Assembly (NCBI RefSeq): GCF_042656585.1
Contig: NZ_JBHSPG010000023.1
Length of the DNA stretch: 64,000 nucleotides
Origin: Thalassorhabdus alkalitolerans
GTDB taxonomy: Bacteria; Bacillota; Bacilli; Bacillales; Marinococcaceae
Strand: one strand, 5' to 3'
The translations under genes and the position numbers were made by a program. Shown here piece by piece: positions 8,680 through 17,086 of this stretch (the stretch's first letter is position 1; every line of letters starts with the position of its first letter). The notes under the pieces are model-generated. The model was not told where the DNA came from, ran no database searches, and was given only the letters and a program-made list of their open reading frames with translations.

Positions 8680-9507
8680 ATGCTAAGAGGTTTTTACGGA
8701 GCTGCTGCCGGAATGATTACTCAGCAGCGCCGCACAGAAATGCTGACGGAGAACATGGCAAATATCAACACACCTGGGTACAAAGGGGATCATGCTTCAA
8801 TTCGGTCTTTTCCCGAAATGATGATCTCTGCCCAAAATACAGCAAGTATGCCGCCTAATCAGGCAGCACCGATTGGGACGCTTGCCACTGGAGTCTATAT
8901 GCAGGAAAGAACTCCTAATTTTACGCAAGGGGACTTGCGGGAAACAGGGAACAGCACTGACATTGCCTTACTGCAGGGAAATATGCCGGTAAATGAAGAA
9001 ACAGGACGTGCGGGCGCCTTATTTTTTAATGTAACAAATGAAAACGGTGAGCAGCGCTACACTAGAAATGGCAGCTGGACTGTCGACGGAGATGGGGCAC
9101 TGGTCACAGCAGAAGGACATTATATCCTTGGGACTGACGGAAATACCATTAATGTCGGAAATGAGCATTTTATCGTGGGGGAAAATGGGGTAATAGAGAC
9201 TGAAGAAGGAATGATCGCTGGGCAAATCGGAGTAGCTTTTGCTGGAAATCCTGAATCCCTGGTAAGAGAAGGAGGAGGCCTTTACCGTCTTGGTGAAGGG
9301 GAAGGTGAACTGCCAGATGCCCTTGAGGTAGAAGAAGTCAATTTTCAGCTGAATCAAGGGTTCCTGGAAGGGGCTAACATAGATGCTGCCCAAACCATGG
9401 CCGAGATGAACAGCGCTTTTCGAACGTTTGAGGCTAACCAGAAGGTTCTTCAAGCCTATGATCAAAGCATGGACAAAGCAGTCAATGAAGTAGGGCGCCT
9501 TGGTTGA
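8680..9507 (+). CDS. flhO: Flagellar hook-basal body protein FlhO
   Basis: The 275-residue FlgG/FlgF-family rod protein starts MLRGFYGAAAGM and has the N-terminal rod motif ENMANINTPGYKG near residue 28 and the C-terminal helix with DAAQTMAEMNSAFRTFEANQ and an ending of the NEVGRLG type. It belongs to the distal rod of the flagellar basal body, exported by the flagellar type III apparatus without a cleaved signal. ATG at 8680 is chosen over an upstream in-frame ATG at 8608 because GGAGG lies 9 bases before it and it gives the family N terminus. It probably forms a sigma-D operon with flhP. Confidence 0.93.
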   Translation: MLRGFYGAAAGMITQQRRTEMLTENMANINTPGYKGDHASIRSFPEMMISAQNTASMPPNQAAPIGTLATGVYMQERTPNFTQGDLRETGNSTDIALLQGNMPVNEETGRAGALFFNVTNENGEQRYTRNGSWTVDGDGALVTAEGHYILGTDGNTINVGNEHFIVGENGVIETEEGMIAGQIGVAFAGNPESLVREGGGLYRLGEGEGELPDALEVEEVNFQLNQGFLEGANIDAAQTMAEMNSAFRTFEANQKVLQAYDQSMDKAVNEVGRLG

Positions 9508-9632
9508 TCATAGAGTAAATTTCCCGGGAAATGTACATCTTGCAGGCAAGCATGGCAAATAAAGTTTGCCTTTGAACAGGAACAAGAGCAGCACAGCAAG
9601 ACATACTACTTATCCAAAAAGGTGTGACCTTT

Positions 9633-10463
9633 ATGAATACATCAATGATTACCTCCTCTGTTACCATGGGCCAGCTCCAGCAGCAGCTTGATACGATCTC
9701 CAACAATCTTGCCAATGCTGACCGCACAGGGTATAAGCGCAGAGAACATTCCTTTTCCGATCTTTTGGCCCAGCAGGTTAATAACCAGAGTGCACAGCAA
9801 TATGAAGGAGGACGGTTAACTCCTTTGGGCATTCGTGTGGGCAGTGGAGCAAAGATAGCACAGACAGCACTTCGCATGGAGCAAGGCAGCATTCAACAAA
9901 CAGAACGTTCCTTAGATTTTGCATTAACAGACCGTGAAACCTTCTTTCCTGTTCAAGGAGAGGAAGGGGAAGTCCTCTATACGAGAGACGGGGCTTTCTA
10001 CCTTTCGCCAGACCCGGCAAACCCTGATCAGCAGGTGATTGTGACAGGCGATGGAAACGAGCTTCTTTCTGGAGAAGGAACTCCTTTTGTTGTTCCAGCT
10101 GGCACCCGAGACTTCCAATTAACGAATGAGGGAATGATGGAAGCCGTACTTGCTAATGGAGAGTCAGTAAACATCGGGGAATTGGAGCTTGCCCGCATCA
10201 CAAAACCCCAGCTTTTAGAAGGAGCAGGCGGCAGTATGTTCACTCTTCCGGACCTTGCTGCTCTTGATATTGAGGCTGAAAATGTGATAGAGTTGGTAGC
10301 TGGTAACGAAGCTCAAGTGCAGCAGCGTGCACTTGAGCAATCGAACGTTGATTTTTCCAAAGAATTTGCTGATATGCTTAACGCTCAGCGTGCGTATTCA
10401 TTTAATGCAAGGTCTGTCAGTCAAGGAGATCAAATGATGGGTCTTATCAATAATCTTCGATAG
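9633..10463 (+). CDS. flhP: Flagellar hook-basal body protein FlhP
   Basis: The 276-residue flagellar rod/hook family protein has the N-terminal pattern LDTISNNLANADRTGYKRRE and the C-terminal ALEQSNVDFSKEFADMLNAQRAYSFNAR region typical of the family. It is paralogous to the preceding FlhO and colinear with B. subtilis FlhP, which is needed for rod/hook completion. ATG at 9633 follows AAAGGTG by 9 bases; an in-frame GTG at 9624 overlaps the ribosome binding site. The gap to flhO is 125 bases without a terminator, consistent with cotranscription. Confidence 0.93.
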   Translation: MNTSMITSSVTMGQLQQQLDTISNNLANADRTGYKRREHSFSDLLAQQVNNQSAQQYEGGRLTPLGIRVGSGAKIAQTALRMEQGSIQQTERSLDFALTDRETFFPVQGEEGEVLYTRDGAFYLSPDPANPDQQVIVTGDGNELLSGEGTPFVVPAGTRDFQLTNEGMMEAVLANGESVNIGELELARITKPQLLEGAGGSMFTLPDLAALDIEAENVIELVAGNEAQVQQRALEQSNVDFSKEFADMLNAQRAYSFNARSVSQGDQMMGLINNLR

Positions 10464-10517
10464 AAGTAACTTGCAAAAAAACTTTGATTTACTAATCAAG
10501 GAAGACGAGGAATTGCC

Positions 10518-10805
10518 ATGAGTAACGAAGCGGAAAACAAAGAGGCTCGTTTGCGAGCAGAAAAAAGAGACGAAAAGGCTAATGTGGAAAGTAAGGACAA
10601 CGATGTAAAGTGGTGGAGGATTGGTCCGCGCATTCGCTTAATTCCAATCTGGCTTCGCCTGGTCATCGTTTTTGTGCTTCTTTTTATCAGTTTAATTATC
10701 GGCCTTGTATTCGGCTATAGTCTTCTTGGAGGCGGAGAACCTACTCAGATTCTGCGATGGGAGACATGGCAGCGTCTCATTGATTTTGTAAACGTAAGAG
10801 AATAA
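10518..10805 (+). CDS. Small membrane protein of the EpuA/RNA polymerase beta-subunit-like family
   Basis: The 95-residue protein has a strongly charged N-terminal half (residues 1-40, Lys/Glu-rich) and one transmembrane segment at about 51-72 (RLVIVFVLLFISLIIGLVFG), followed by a short outside tail. It resembles the EpuA family, which databases often label DNA-directed RNA polymerase subunit beta although it lacks any polymerase domain. It lies between flhP and fabZ, and its role is not known. The start is ATG with GAGG 7 bases upstream. Confidence 0.82.
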   Translation: MSNEAENKEARLRAEKRDEKANVESKDNDVKWWRIGPRIRLIPIWLRLVIVFVLLFISLIIGLVFGYSLLGGGEPTQILRWETWQRLIDFVNVRE

Positions 10806-10843
10806 AGTGGAACCTTTGCTCACGGAATAAGCAGGCAAAAGGA

Positions 10844-10874
10844 AGACTCCGGGGAAAGGGGTCTTTCTTTTTCT
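10844..10874 (+). terminator. Terminator between the EpuA-like gene and fabZ
   Basis: AGACTCC pairs with GGGGTCT (one G-T pair) across GGGGAAA, followed by the T-rich run TTCTTTTTCT. Confidence 0.8.
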
Positions 10875-10901
10875 ACGATATAAAAAAGGGTGTGCATACA
10901 T

Positions 10902-11333
10902 ATGCTAAATATTGATGAAATCAAAGAAATTATTCCTCATCGTTATCCTTTTCTTCTTATTGATAAAGTAGAAGAAGTGGAAGAGGGCAAGATGTGTACA
11001 GCAATCAAAAACGTTTCTGCCAATGAAGAGTATTTTAACGGTCATTTTCCTGACTATCCTGTGATGCCCGGTGTCCTCATTATTGAAGCGCTGGCTCAAA
11101 CAGGAGCGGTAGCGATTTTGAAAAAAGAAGAAAACCGCGGTAAAATTGCTTTCTTTGCAGGAATTGACAACTGCCGTTTTAAAGGACAAGTAAAGCCTGG
11201 CGATCAGCTCCGCCTGGAAGTCGAAATGACTCGTTTGCGTGGGAAAATAGGAAAAGGCAAAGGCACTGCCAGTGTAGACGGCAAGGTTGTCGCTGAAACA
11301 GAATTAATGTTTGCTTTGCAGGACGCTGAATAA
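10902..11333 (+). CDS. fabZ: 3-hydroxyacyl-[acyl-carrier-protein] dehydratase FabZ
   Basis: The 143-residue hot-dog-fold enzyme of fatty acid elongation removes water from 3-hydroxyacyl-ACP. The family signature is present: IPHRYPFLLID near residue 14, FNGHFPDYPVMPGVL with the catalytic His near residue 50, and EALAQTG with the catalytic Glu. ATG at 10902 is preferred to an upstream in-frame start at 10890 because GGGTG lies 9 bases ahead of it and the N terminus MLNIDEIKEIIPHR is the family form. The location near spoIIID-mbl-flhOP is conserved in Bacillaceae. Confidence 0.96.
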   Translation: MLNIDEIKEIIPHRYPFLLIDKVEEVEEGKMCTAIKNVSANEEYFNGHFPDYPVMPGVLIIEALAQTGAVAILKKEENRGKIAFFAGIDNCRFKGQVKPGDQLRLEVEMTRLRGKIGKGKGTASVDGKVVAETELMFALQDAE

Positions 11334-11342
11334 AACCCAACT

Positions 11343-11384
11343 CATCTATATTGATAGCAGAAGCTATGAATATAGATGTTTTTT
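11343..11384 (+). terminator. Terminator after fabZ
   Basis: CATCTATATT pairs with AATATAGATG, with an inner ATAGC-AGAA-GCTAT stem, followed by six T. The rest of the gap to 11643 shows no gene. Confidence 0.92.
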
Positions 11385-11643
11385 ATTTAAGGGCAGTTTG
11401 CCACAGCTTTCTCGTGAAAACGTATGGTGGCTTTCTAGAAATCAACAATTCCGCTGCATGATGGGATGTTTTTGTTTTGGTGCAAGGGAGCTTCCAACAA
11501 CAAAGTATTTTGCCAGGATGGAACCTATTCTAAACTTTGTATATAAAACTATCACAGTTGTTTATCTTTTCTGCATTTTTACCGATAGTACTATTAGAGA
11601 TGCCTTCTTACTGTGTAAAACAAAAAAGAGAGGAGGAGCTGGT

Positions 11644-13383
11644 ATGAAGCAAGGGCAAAGTCTTCATTTAAATAAAGAAAAGATATTTAAAGAGCTATCC
11701 TTTGACTCTGAGAATATTTGGAGAATATTTTCCCACATGAATGATGGACTTGTCATTACGGATTACAAACAGAGGATAATTATGGTTAATCCAGCTTACG
11801 AAAAAATGACTGGATATACATACGAAGAAGTTTATGGAAAGAATCCTAAATTTATCAGTTCGGGAAAAACCTCCAGAGAAGCGATTATTGAAATGTGGGA
11901 CCACTTGAATACAAAAGGGACATGGACAGGGGAACTTTTTAATAAAAGAAAAGACGAGGAAGAATTTTGTTCCTTTATGACGGTCACTCATGTAAAAAAA
12001 GAACCGGAAAGCGACTCCTTTTTTATAGGAATAATGAGGGATATAACCGAACGAAAAAAAGCAGAGGAAGAAGCATCTTATCTAGCCCATCACGACAGCT
12101 TAACCGGCCTGCCCAACCGCATGGCATTTGAACAAATGGTGGAAGAAGCGATAGAAGATGGGCAAGGAAAAGGAACAAAGCTTGGGATTTTATTTTTGGA
12201 TTTAGATCGCTTTAAAAGAGTAAACGATTCCTTTGGCCATCAAAGAGGGGATGTACTTCTCCAGGAAGTGAGCAGGCGGCTTTACGCAGCGGTCAAAGAT
12301 CACGGGAAAATAAGCAGATTTGGCGGGGATGAATTTACAATTCTTGTTGAAGACACAGAAGAGAAAGAAGAAACCGCTGTGTTACTGAACAAGATTTTTG
12401 ATTCTCTAAGAGTCCCGGTACGTCTGGAAGGTCAGAACCTTTACCTGACAACCTCAATTGGTGTCAGTTTTTATCCCGAGCATGGAGAAAGCGTGGAAGA
12501 GCTGTTAAAGAATGCCGATTTTGCCATGTACCAGACAAAGGATGAAGGCAGAAATAATTTCAGTTATTATCATGAAGCAATGAAGGATCACTCTATGGAG
12601 CAGTTTAAGCTGAGTAATCAGCTGCAGGAAGCATTGGAAGGCGAACAGCTGGAAGTCTACTACCAGATGCAAATGGATGTATTAAGCGGTGAACCACACG
12701 GTGTGGAAGCTTTAATTCGCTGGAATCATCCGGAGAAAGGCACCCTGTCTCCCGCTTTGTTTTTACCCTTGGCAGAAGAGAACGGATATCTTCATGAGTT
12801 TGATGAATGGGTACTGAGAAAAGCGTGCATACAGGTGAAAAACTGGCAGATGGAAGGATTTTCCAATCTTTCAGTTTCTGTTAATGTATCTCCTCCTTTT
12901 TTTGAAAGTGATCATTTTGAAACCATTGTTAACTCTGCTTTACAGGAATCGGGCTTATCTCCGGAATGTCTGTGCATTGAAATCACCGAAAACAATGCCA
13001 TTGCAAATTTAAAGGAGTCCATCAGAAGAATTAGAAGGCTGAAACATAAGGGAGTCAAAGTGTCTCTCGATGATTTTGGAAAGGGATATTCTTCACTTAC
13101 TCAGCTAAAACAGTTCCCTGTTGATATCGTAAAAATTGATCAATCCTTTGTAAGTCAAAGCAATGGTAACGACGAAAATGCGGCCATTGTAAAGATGGTG
13201 ATTGATATAGCTAAAATGATGAAATTGCGGGTTACATGCGAAGGGATAGAGACTCTGGAACATTATGATCTTGTAAAAAAACAAGGATGCGACTTTGCAC
13301 AAGGATACTATTTTAACCGTCCAGTAAATAGTGAAGAGTGCCGTGAATTGTTAGCATACATGAACAATACTAAGCAATTTTAA
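11644..13383 (+). CDS. PAS-GGDEF-EAL cyclic-di-GMP turnover protein
   Basis: The 579-residue soluble signalling protein has a PAS domain (about residues 25-135), a GGDEF diguanylate cyclase domain with intact GGDEF at about 226-230, and an EAL phosphodiesterase domain (about 335-575). The catalytic EAL positions are all visible: EALIRW, EITEN, DDFGKGYSS, KIDQSF and CEGIETLE. No RxxD inhibitory site is seen five residues before GGDEF. Both activities could be present, and the net direction cannot be told. ATG at 11644 has GGAGGAG 5 bases upstream; in-frame sequence before it lacks homology. It stands alone after the fabZ terminator. A link to motility or exopolysaccharide is inference from c-di-GMP biology. 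Confidence 0.93.
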   Translation: MKQGQSLHLNKEKIFKELSFDSENIWRIFSHMNDGLVITDYKQRIIMVNPAYEKMTGYTYEEVYGKNPKFISSGKTSREAIIEMWDHLNTKGTWTGELFNKRKDEEEFCSFMTVTHVKKEPESDSFFIGIMRDITERKKAEEEASYLAHHDSLTGLPNRMAFEQMVEEAIEDGQGKGTKLGILFLDLDRFKRVNDSFGHQRGDVLLQEVSRRLYAAVKDHGKISRFGGDEFTILVEDTEEKEETAVLLNKIFDSLRVPVRLEGQNLYLTTSIGVSFYPEHGESVEELLKNADFAMYQTKDEGRNNFSYYHEAMKDHSMEQFKLSNQLQEALEGEQLEVYYQMQMDVLSGEPHGVEALIRWNHPEKGTLSPALFLPLAEENGYLHEFDEWVLRKACIQVKNWQMEGFSNLSVSVNVSPPFFESDHFETIVNSALQESGLSPECLCIEITENNAIANLKESIRRIRRLKHKGVKVSLDDFGKGYSSLTQLKQFPVDIVKIDQSFVSQSNGNDENAAIVKMVIDIAKMMKLRVTCEGIETLEHYDLVKKQGCDFAQGYYFNRPVNSEECRELLAYMNNTKQF

Positions 13384-13616
13384 TGTATTTAAAGTATATG
13401 TGATGCTTTCAAACTTGAGAAACATATGAAAGATAAAACACCTTAATATTGTACTTTTTACACAAGATCGTGTGAAAATGTAAAAGACATTCAAAAAGAA
13501 GCGAAACTCATAGACGACCACTTCACCCTCTGATAGCATAAGAATCAGCTAATCACACAAGACAGATTAGCCCAACCAAACAAACCAATCATTAAATATC
13601 CAAGGAGGATTATAAC

Positions 13617-14036
13617 ATGAATAAAAAACTACTTTATACTGGAGCATCTGCACTACTTGCAATGGGAGTACTAGCTGGCTGTGGAGACGCTGGCGAAGAT
13701 GAAAACGGTCTTGACGACAACGGTGTAGGTGAAGAAGAAGAAGCAGACGTTGAAATCGAAGAAGGCGACGACGAGCTTGAAATCGAAGATGAAGAAGATG
13801 GCGACGACGTTGAGCTTGACGAAGAAGACGACGTAGAGCTTGAAGATGAAGAAGGCGACGAAGAGGAAGGCGAAGCTGACGATCTTGACGTTGACGAAGA
13901 AGGCGAAGATGAAGAGCTAGAGCTTGATGAAGAAGAAGACGAAGATCTTGACGCTGACGAAGATGCTGAAGAAGACGAAGACGCTGAAGAAGATGAAGAC
14001 GCTGAGCTAGACCTTGACGAAGAAGAAGAAGAGTAA
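13617..14036 (+). CDS. Hyperacidic lipoprotein of unknown function
   Basis: The 139-residue protein has a lipoprotein signal peptide with lipobox LAGC (Cys22). The mature 118-residue part is almost entirely Asp, Glu, Leu, Val, Ala and Gly, with no Lys, Arg or aromatic residue. AEEDED-type hexads repeat near the C terminus. It is predicted to be an extracellular, membrane-tethered, disordered polyanion. The ATG has a perfect AAGGAGGAT Shine-Dalgarno, and an own terminator follows, so it is a real single-gene unit. Possible roles (cation or salt buffering at the surface, Ca2+/Mg2+ binding) are guesses; no conserved catalytic motif is present. Confidence 0.85.
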   Translation: MNKKLLYTGASALLAMGVLAGCGDAGEDENGLDDNGVGEEEEADVEIEEGDDELEIEDEEDGDDVELDEEDDVELEDEEGDEEEGEADDLDVDEEGEDEELELDEEEDEDLDADEDAEEDEDAEEDEDAELDLDEEEEE

Positions 14037-14061
14037 TTAATAGTTACCCCCTATTAATGAT

Positions 14062-14096
14062 AAAAAGAGGCACCCATCGCGGTGCCTCTTTTTTTT
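14062..14096. terminator. Terminator after the acidic lipoprotein gene
   Basis: AGAGGCACC and GGTGCCTCT form a 9-bp stem around CATCGC with A-rich and T-rich flanks, so it could work in both directions. The first palindrome of repeat pair 3 lies 12 bases further on. Confidence 0.92.
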
Positions 14097-14107
14097 GTAT
14101 TCATTGG

Positions 14108-14215
14108 GGTGCCAGGCACCCTGGGAGAATGTAACACTCCTGTAACAATTGAACACATCCAATCCCTGGTATATAAGGTTTTTCATGTTATTAAGCCTTT
14201 GGGGTGCCAGGCACC
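14108..14215. repeat. Palindrome pair 3 (95-base period)
   Basis: GGTGCCAGGCACC occurs at 14108 and 14203. The spacer begins with TGTAACA but is otherwise diverged, with only a degenerate TGTTATTA on the right. This looks like an older, decayed copy of the unit. Confidence 0.85.
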
Positions 14216-14322
14216 TTCCCCTTCACAAACTATCTTCCTAGTATCTTTCTATAAGAATCCTGTGTGAGAAAGAGGAAGAAGAAGAAAAGGGAAATTTCAT
14301 ATACTCGCAACAGTAAAAATTA

Positions 14323-14351
14323 CTTACTTTTCCTAAAATTTGTTATATAAT
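14323..14351 (+). promoter_or_regulatory. Sigma-A-type promoter of the 14388 gene
   Basis: TATAAT at 14346-14351 is a perfect -10 box. The -35 position 17 bases upstream is CTTACT, a weak match. The start codon lies 36 bases after the -10 box. Confidence 0.6.
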
Positions 14352-14387
14352 ATTTCCAAACATACATTCTATATAAGGGGGCTCATC

Positions 14388-14825
14388 ATGGTCGCTCGTT
14401 ATGAAACTTCTATTGAAGTAAGCATCAATTGTAAAAGCATCAATGAAGATATATGGGGAGAAATGTATGACCTTCTTTTTAATTATACAAACGATTTACC
14501 AAGAGGAAAGAACGATCTTTTTTTCAACACCGACAACACACAGGTTTGGGTGTCTCCGGATAAAATATTTGTGAAAACCCTTCACTCATTTTCCACGGAT
14601 ACAGTCATTATTTATAGGAACCTTATGAAGTATCGCGTAAGTGACTCTCCATTAATTGCGCTAGGAGTTTGTAACGAGAAAGGTAAGCTCCTTACTCCTT
14701 TTATCATGGACATTATCGTGCTCCTAAAAGCTAATCTCCCAAAAGTAATACTGTGTAAAGGATACCTGCATCCCGAAGATTGGAAGGAATCTATGATGAG
14801 ATTACACGACATGGGTTACCTGTAA
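14388..14825 (+). CDS. Hypothetical protein, 145 residues
   Basis: I do not recognise this protein. ATG at 14388 has AAGGGGG 6 bases upstream and a perfect TATAAT further up; an upstream in-frame ATG at 14340 overlaps that promoter. It is a mixed alpha/beta, soluble-looking protein without a signal peptide or long hydrophobic stretch (MVARYETSIEVSINC at the start). Two Cys and a C-terminal PEDWKESMMRLHDMGYL helix are visible. It is a single gene between repeat pair 3 and another small unknown. It may be lineage-specific. Confidence 0.7.
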   Translation: MVARYETSIEVSINCKSINEDIWGEMYDLLFNYTNDLPRGKNDLFFNTDNTQVWVSPDKIFVKTLHSFSTDTVIIYRNLMKYRVSDSPLIALGVCNEKGKLLTPFIMDIIVLLKANLPKVILCKGYLHPEDWKESMMRLHDMGYL

Positions 14826-14948
14826 GAATTAGGTGGATCCCATTTTTCTGTGCTGAAAAACTGTAAATCTGCTAATGCGGGGTACATTTGGTGAGCTCCT
14901 ACATATACTGTGTTGTATGTTTACCTTTCAACCTAAAAAGGTAAAAAA

Positions 14949-15203
14949 GTGATAGATAGAGAGGAATGTGCTAGAATAATAGCAACTCATTTATTACCTT
15001 TGAATCAAAGGGGAGACCAGCTAAGTATGCTACTGACAAACGAAGATAAAAAACATCTTTTAAAGATACTTGCTCAAAACCAGCGACGTGTAATGGCATC
15101 GAAAGAAGATCGTGCTAAGTCAAAGGCAGTTTATGATAAAATTTATCAAAGCTTGCGCAATGAAGATATCAATAAAGACCACCAACGTGGGAGAATGCTA
15201 TAA
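14949..15203 (+). CDS. Small hypothetical protein, 84 residues
   Basis: I do not recognise this protein. It starts at GTG 14949 after a modest AAAGG site, and its stop codon overlaps the left arm of an intrinsic terminator, which supports a real gene. The predicted product is helical and rich in Lys, Arg, Asp and Gln, with no signal peptide or membrane segment. The region about residues 30-75 (EDKKHLLKILAQNQRRVMAS) reads like an amphipathic helix bundle. Function is unknown. Confidence 0.6.
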   Translation: MIDREECARIIATHLLPLNQRGDQLSMLLTNEDKKHLLKILAQNQRRVMASKEDRAKSKAVYDKIYQSLRNEDINKDHQRGRML

Positions 15204-15228
15204 GCCGGAATCCGCTTCCGGCTTTTTT
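15202..15228 (+). terminator. Terminator after the 84-residue gene
   Basis: AAGCCGGAA and TTCCGGCTT form a perfect 9-bp stem around TCCGC, followed by four T. Repeat pair 4 begins 17 bases later. Confidence 0.92.
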
Positions 15229-15244
15229 GTGTGGCGCTAATTAA

Positions 15245-15340
15245 GGTGCCAGGCACCCGCCTGGGGGTGTAACAAAACTCGCGTGAATCCCCCGCAGTGC
15301 AGGGAAAAGTATATTACAACCTCCAGTGGTGCCAGGCACC
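15245..15340. repeat. Palindrome pair 4 (83-base period)
   Basis: GGTGCCAGGCACC occurs at 15245 and 15328, 83 bases apart. The spacer runs TGTAACAAAA, CGCGTGAAT, CCGCAGTGCAGGGAAAA, TATATTACA, the same skeleton as array 5. Fragments of GGCACC continue to about 15364. Confidence 0.88.
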
Positions 15341-15465
15341 CCCGATGCACCCCCCTAAGGCACCTGCCAAAAAAAGCACGCTCAAGAGAGGCAGCTTTAA
15401 GAAGGGTACCTGGGCTATATGCCTATTTTATTCTTTCAATCTAGCACTTTTACCACTTTTTCCCC

Positions 15466-15570
15466 TATAATAGAGACACATAGAATGCATAAGAAGTGTC
15501 TTCTTATCTTTACATCAATGATTAGTGTTAACACACTATTTCTAAAGCCAGGTAGTCGTCTGGTTTTTTA
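15466..15570 (+). promoter_or_regulatory. TATAAT box and leader hairpin upstream of the 15606 gene
   Basis: TATAAT at 15466-15471 could start transcription near 15478. At 15545-15566 AAGCCAG pairs with CTGGTTT (one G-T pair) across an 8-base loop and runs into six T, which looks like an intrinsic terminator 35 bases ahead of the start codon. It may be an attenuator or the end of a roughly 90-base leader RNA. Confidence 0.5.
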
Positions 15571-15605
15571 TTTTTCAAAAAGCTACAGGCAATGGAGGAC
15601 ATAAT

Positions 15606-17084
15606 ATGTTGTTAACTAAAGGGTTAGAAAGCGATGATGTGAGAGAACTGCAGGATATTTTAAAAGAAAAAGGCTATTTTACATATGATGAGTCTACAGG
15701 TCATTATGACCAGGATACTGAAGAAGCGGTTAAGGCCTACCAGAGAGACCACGGGCTGCGTATTGATGGCATGGCAGGTCCTGAAACCTTCTACGCTTTG
15801 TTGAATGGCGTACAGCCCGTAGATCCTCCTCTGCCGTCTTCTAAACCAAAGGTCCAGCTTCAGGCAGCTAGTTCATTTTCTGTGCTGGAGCCAGGTTCAG
15901 AAGGGAAAATGGTAAAATCTCTTCAGAAGAAGCTAAAAGATCTAGGCTATTATAAGCGCAAAATTAGTGGAACTTTTGGCAGGAGCACAAGTGAAGCGGT
16001 GAGGAGCTTTCAAAAAAAGCAAAATCTTACACCTGATGGGGTAGCCGGGCCTGAAACCTTTGCTCTGCTTCGTGCCATCCACCAGGCGGACCACGGGGGA
16101 GAAGTGGAAAGCGATTCAGCTGCGGCTGAGCCAATAGAAGAGGAAACTCATTATACACCGGTTCATAATTTTCATACTGAACTTTTGCAGCTAGGAGTAA
16201 AGGGAAACGGAGTATCAAGGCTGCAAAACACACTCAAGGAATATGGATTTTATAGCTACGCGGTGACAGGAATTTACGGAGAACGAACTGAAAAAGCAGT
16301 GAAAGATTTTCAACATGCTGTAGATATAGAAGCAGATGGCATCGTTGGGGAAGAAACTCATGAGAAGCTGGCAGCATACGAGCCTCCGAAGGATACAGGA
16401 GAAAGCCAGGCAGAAGAAATTCCAGAAACCGATGAAAATGAAATAGGAAAAGAATTAAAAGTAGGTTCTCATGGGGAAGATGTCTCCAAGCTGCAAAAAG
16501 CACTGCAAACGTTAGAGTATATAAAAATGGAGCCTACAGGCATATACAGCTCAGTTACAGAAAAAGCAATAAAGCTTTTTCAGCGTGAACACGAGGAATT
16601 GGTCGTAGACGGCGTAGCAGGGGAAAAGACTTTATCAAAAATAAACAAGGTTCTTAAAGGTGAAAGTGAAGAAGAGGTTCAAAAAAAAGAACCTAACGTT
16701 ATTCCTCCTCCTAGTAAAAGGTTAAAAGTCGTAGACTTAATTGCGAAAGCTTCCGACTATCTTGGTGTCCCATATGCCAGGGGAGGGAAAGACTCTAATG
16801 GGTTTGATGGAATAGGGTTCGTACAGTGCGTTTTTAACGAACAAGGAACAGAATTGCCAGAAACGATCGAAGGAATGTGGGAAGAAGGAGAAGTAATAGA
16901 GAATCCCACGGTAGGAGATGTCATCTTTTTCGAACTGAATGGACCCGGGCCTTCTCAAGTGGGAATTTACATAGGCGGTCGGCAGTTTACCTATGCTGGG
17001 TCATCGACCGGAGTGACAATAGCTGACCTGGACTCCATATATTGGAGTGAGCGTTACATAGGAGCAAGAAGATATCATTTCTAA
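15606..17084 (+). CDS. Four PG-binding domains plus catalytically degenerate NlpC/P60 domain
   Basis: The 492-residue protein has four peptidoglycan-binding type 1 domains (about residues 3-70, 95-155, 195-255 and 285-355), separated by acidic, Pro-rich linkers, and a C-terminal NlpC/P60 fold (about 375-492). No signal peptide is present, although the start has a good GGAGG 7 bases upstream. Aligned with the active paralogue encoded at 17599-18627, the catalytic positions are changed: the DCSGF cysteine is Gly (DGIGF), the SHAG histidine is Gln (SQVG) and the FIHSG histidine is Tyr (FTYAG). It is therefore probably a non-enzymatic wall-binding or scaffold protein. How it would leave the cell, or whether it acts in the mother cell or spore, is unknown. 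Confidence 0.85.
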   Translation: MLLTKGLESDDVRELQDILKEKGYFTYDESTGHYDQDTEEAVKAYQRDHGLRIDGMAGPETFYALLNGVQPVDPPLPSSKPKVQLQAASSFSVLEPGSEGKMVKSLQKKLKDLGYYKRKISGTFGRSTSEAVRSFQKKQNLTPDGVAGPETFALLRAIHQADHGGEVESDSAAAEPIEEETHYTPVHNFHTELLQLGVKGNGVSRLQNTLKEYGFYSYAVTGIYGERTEKAVKDFQHAVDIEADGIVGEETHEKLAAYEPPKDTGESQAEEIPETDENEIGKELKVGSHGEDVSKLQKALQTLEYIKMEPTGIYSSVTEKAIKLFQREHEELVVDGVAGEKTLSKINKVLKGESEEEVQKKEPNVIPPPSKRLKVVDLIAKASDYLGVPYARGGKDSNGFDGIGFVQCVFNEQGTELPETIEGMWEEGEVIENPTVGDVIFFELNGPGPSQVGIYIGGRQFTYAGSSTGVTIADLDSIYWSERYIGARRYHF

Positions 17085-17086
17085 AA

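Noticed and set aside
10518..10805. RNA polymerase beta subunit, as the family label would suggest.
   Set aside because: The 95-residue single-pass membrane protein has no polymerase domain; the label is a historical database name.
13617..14036. The acidic gene as non-coding low-complexity DNA.
   Set aside because: It has a perfect Shine-Dalgarno, a lipobox signal peptide, an uninterrupted frame and a terminator directly after the stop.
15419..15604. 61-codon open frame upstream of the degenerate NlpC/P60 gene.
   Set aside because: It runs through the TATAAT box and the leader hairpin and has no ribosome binding site.
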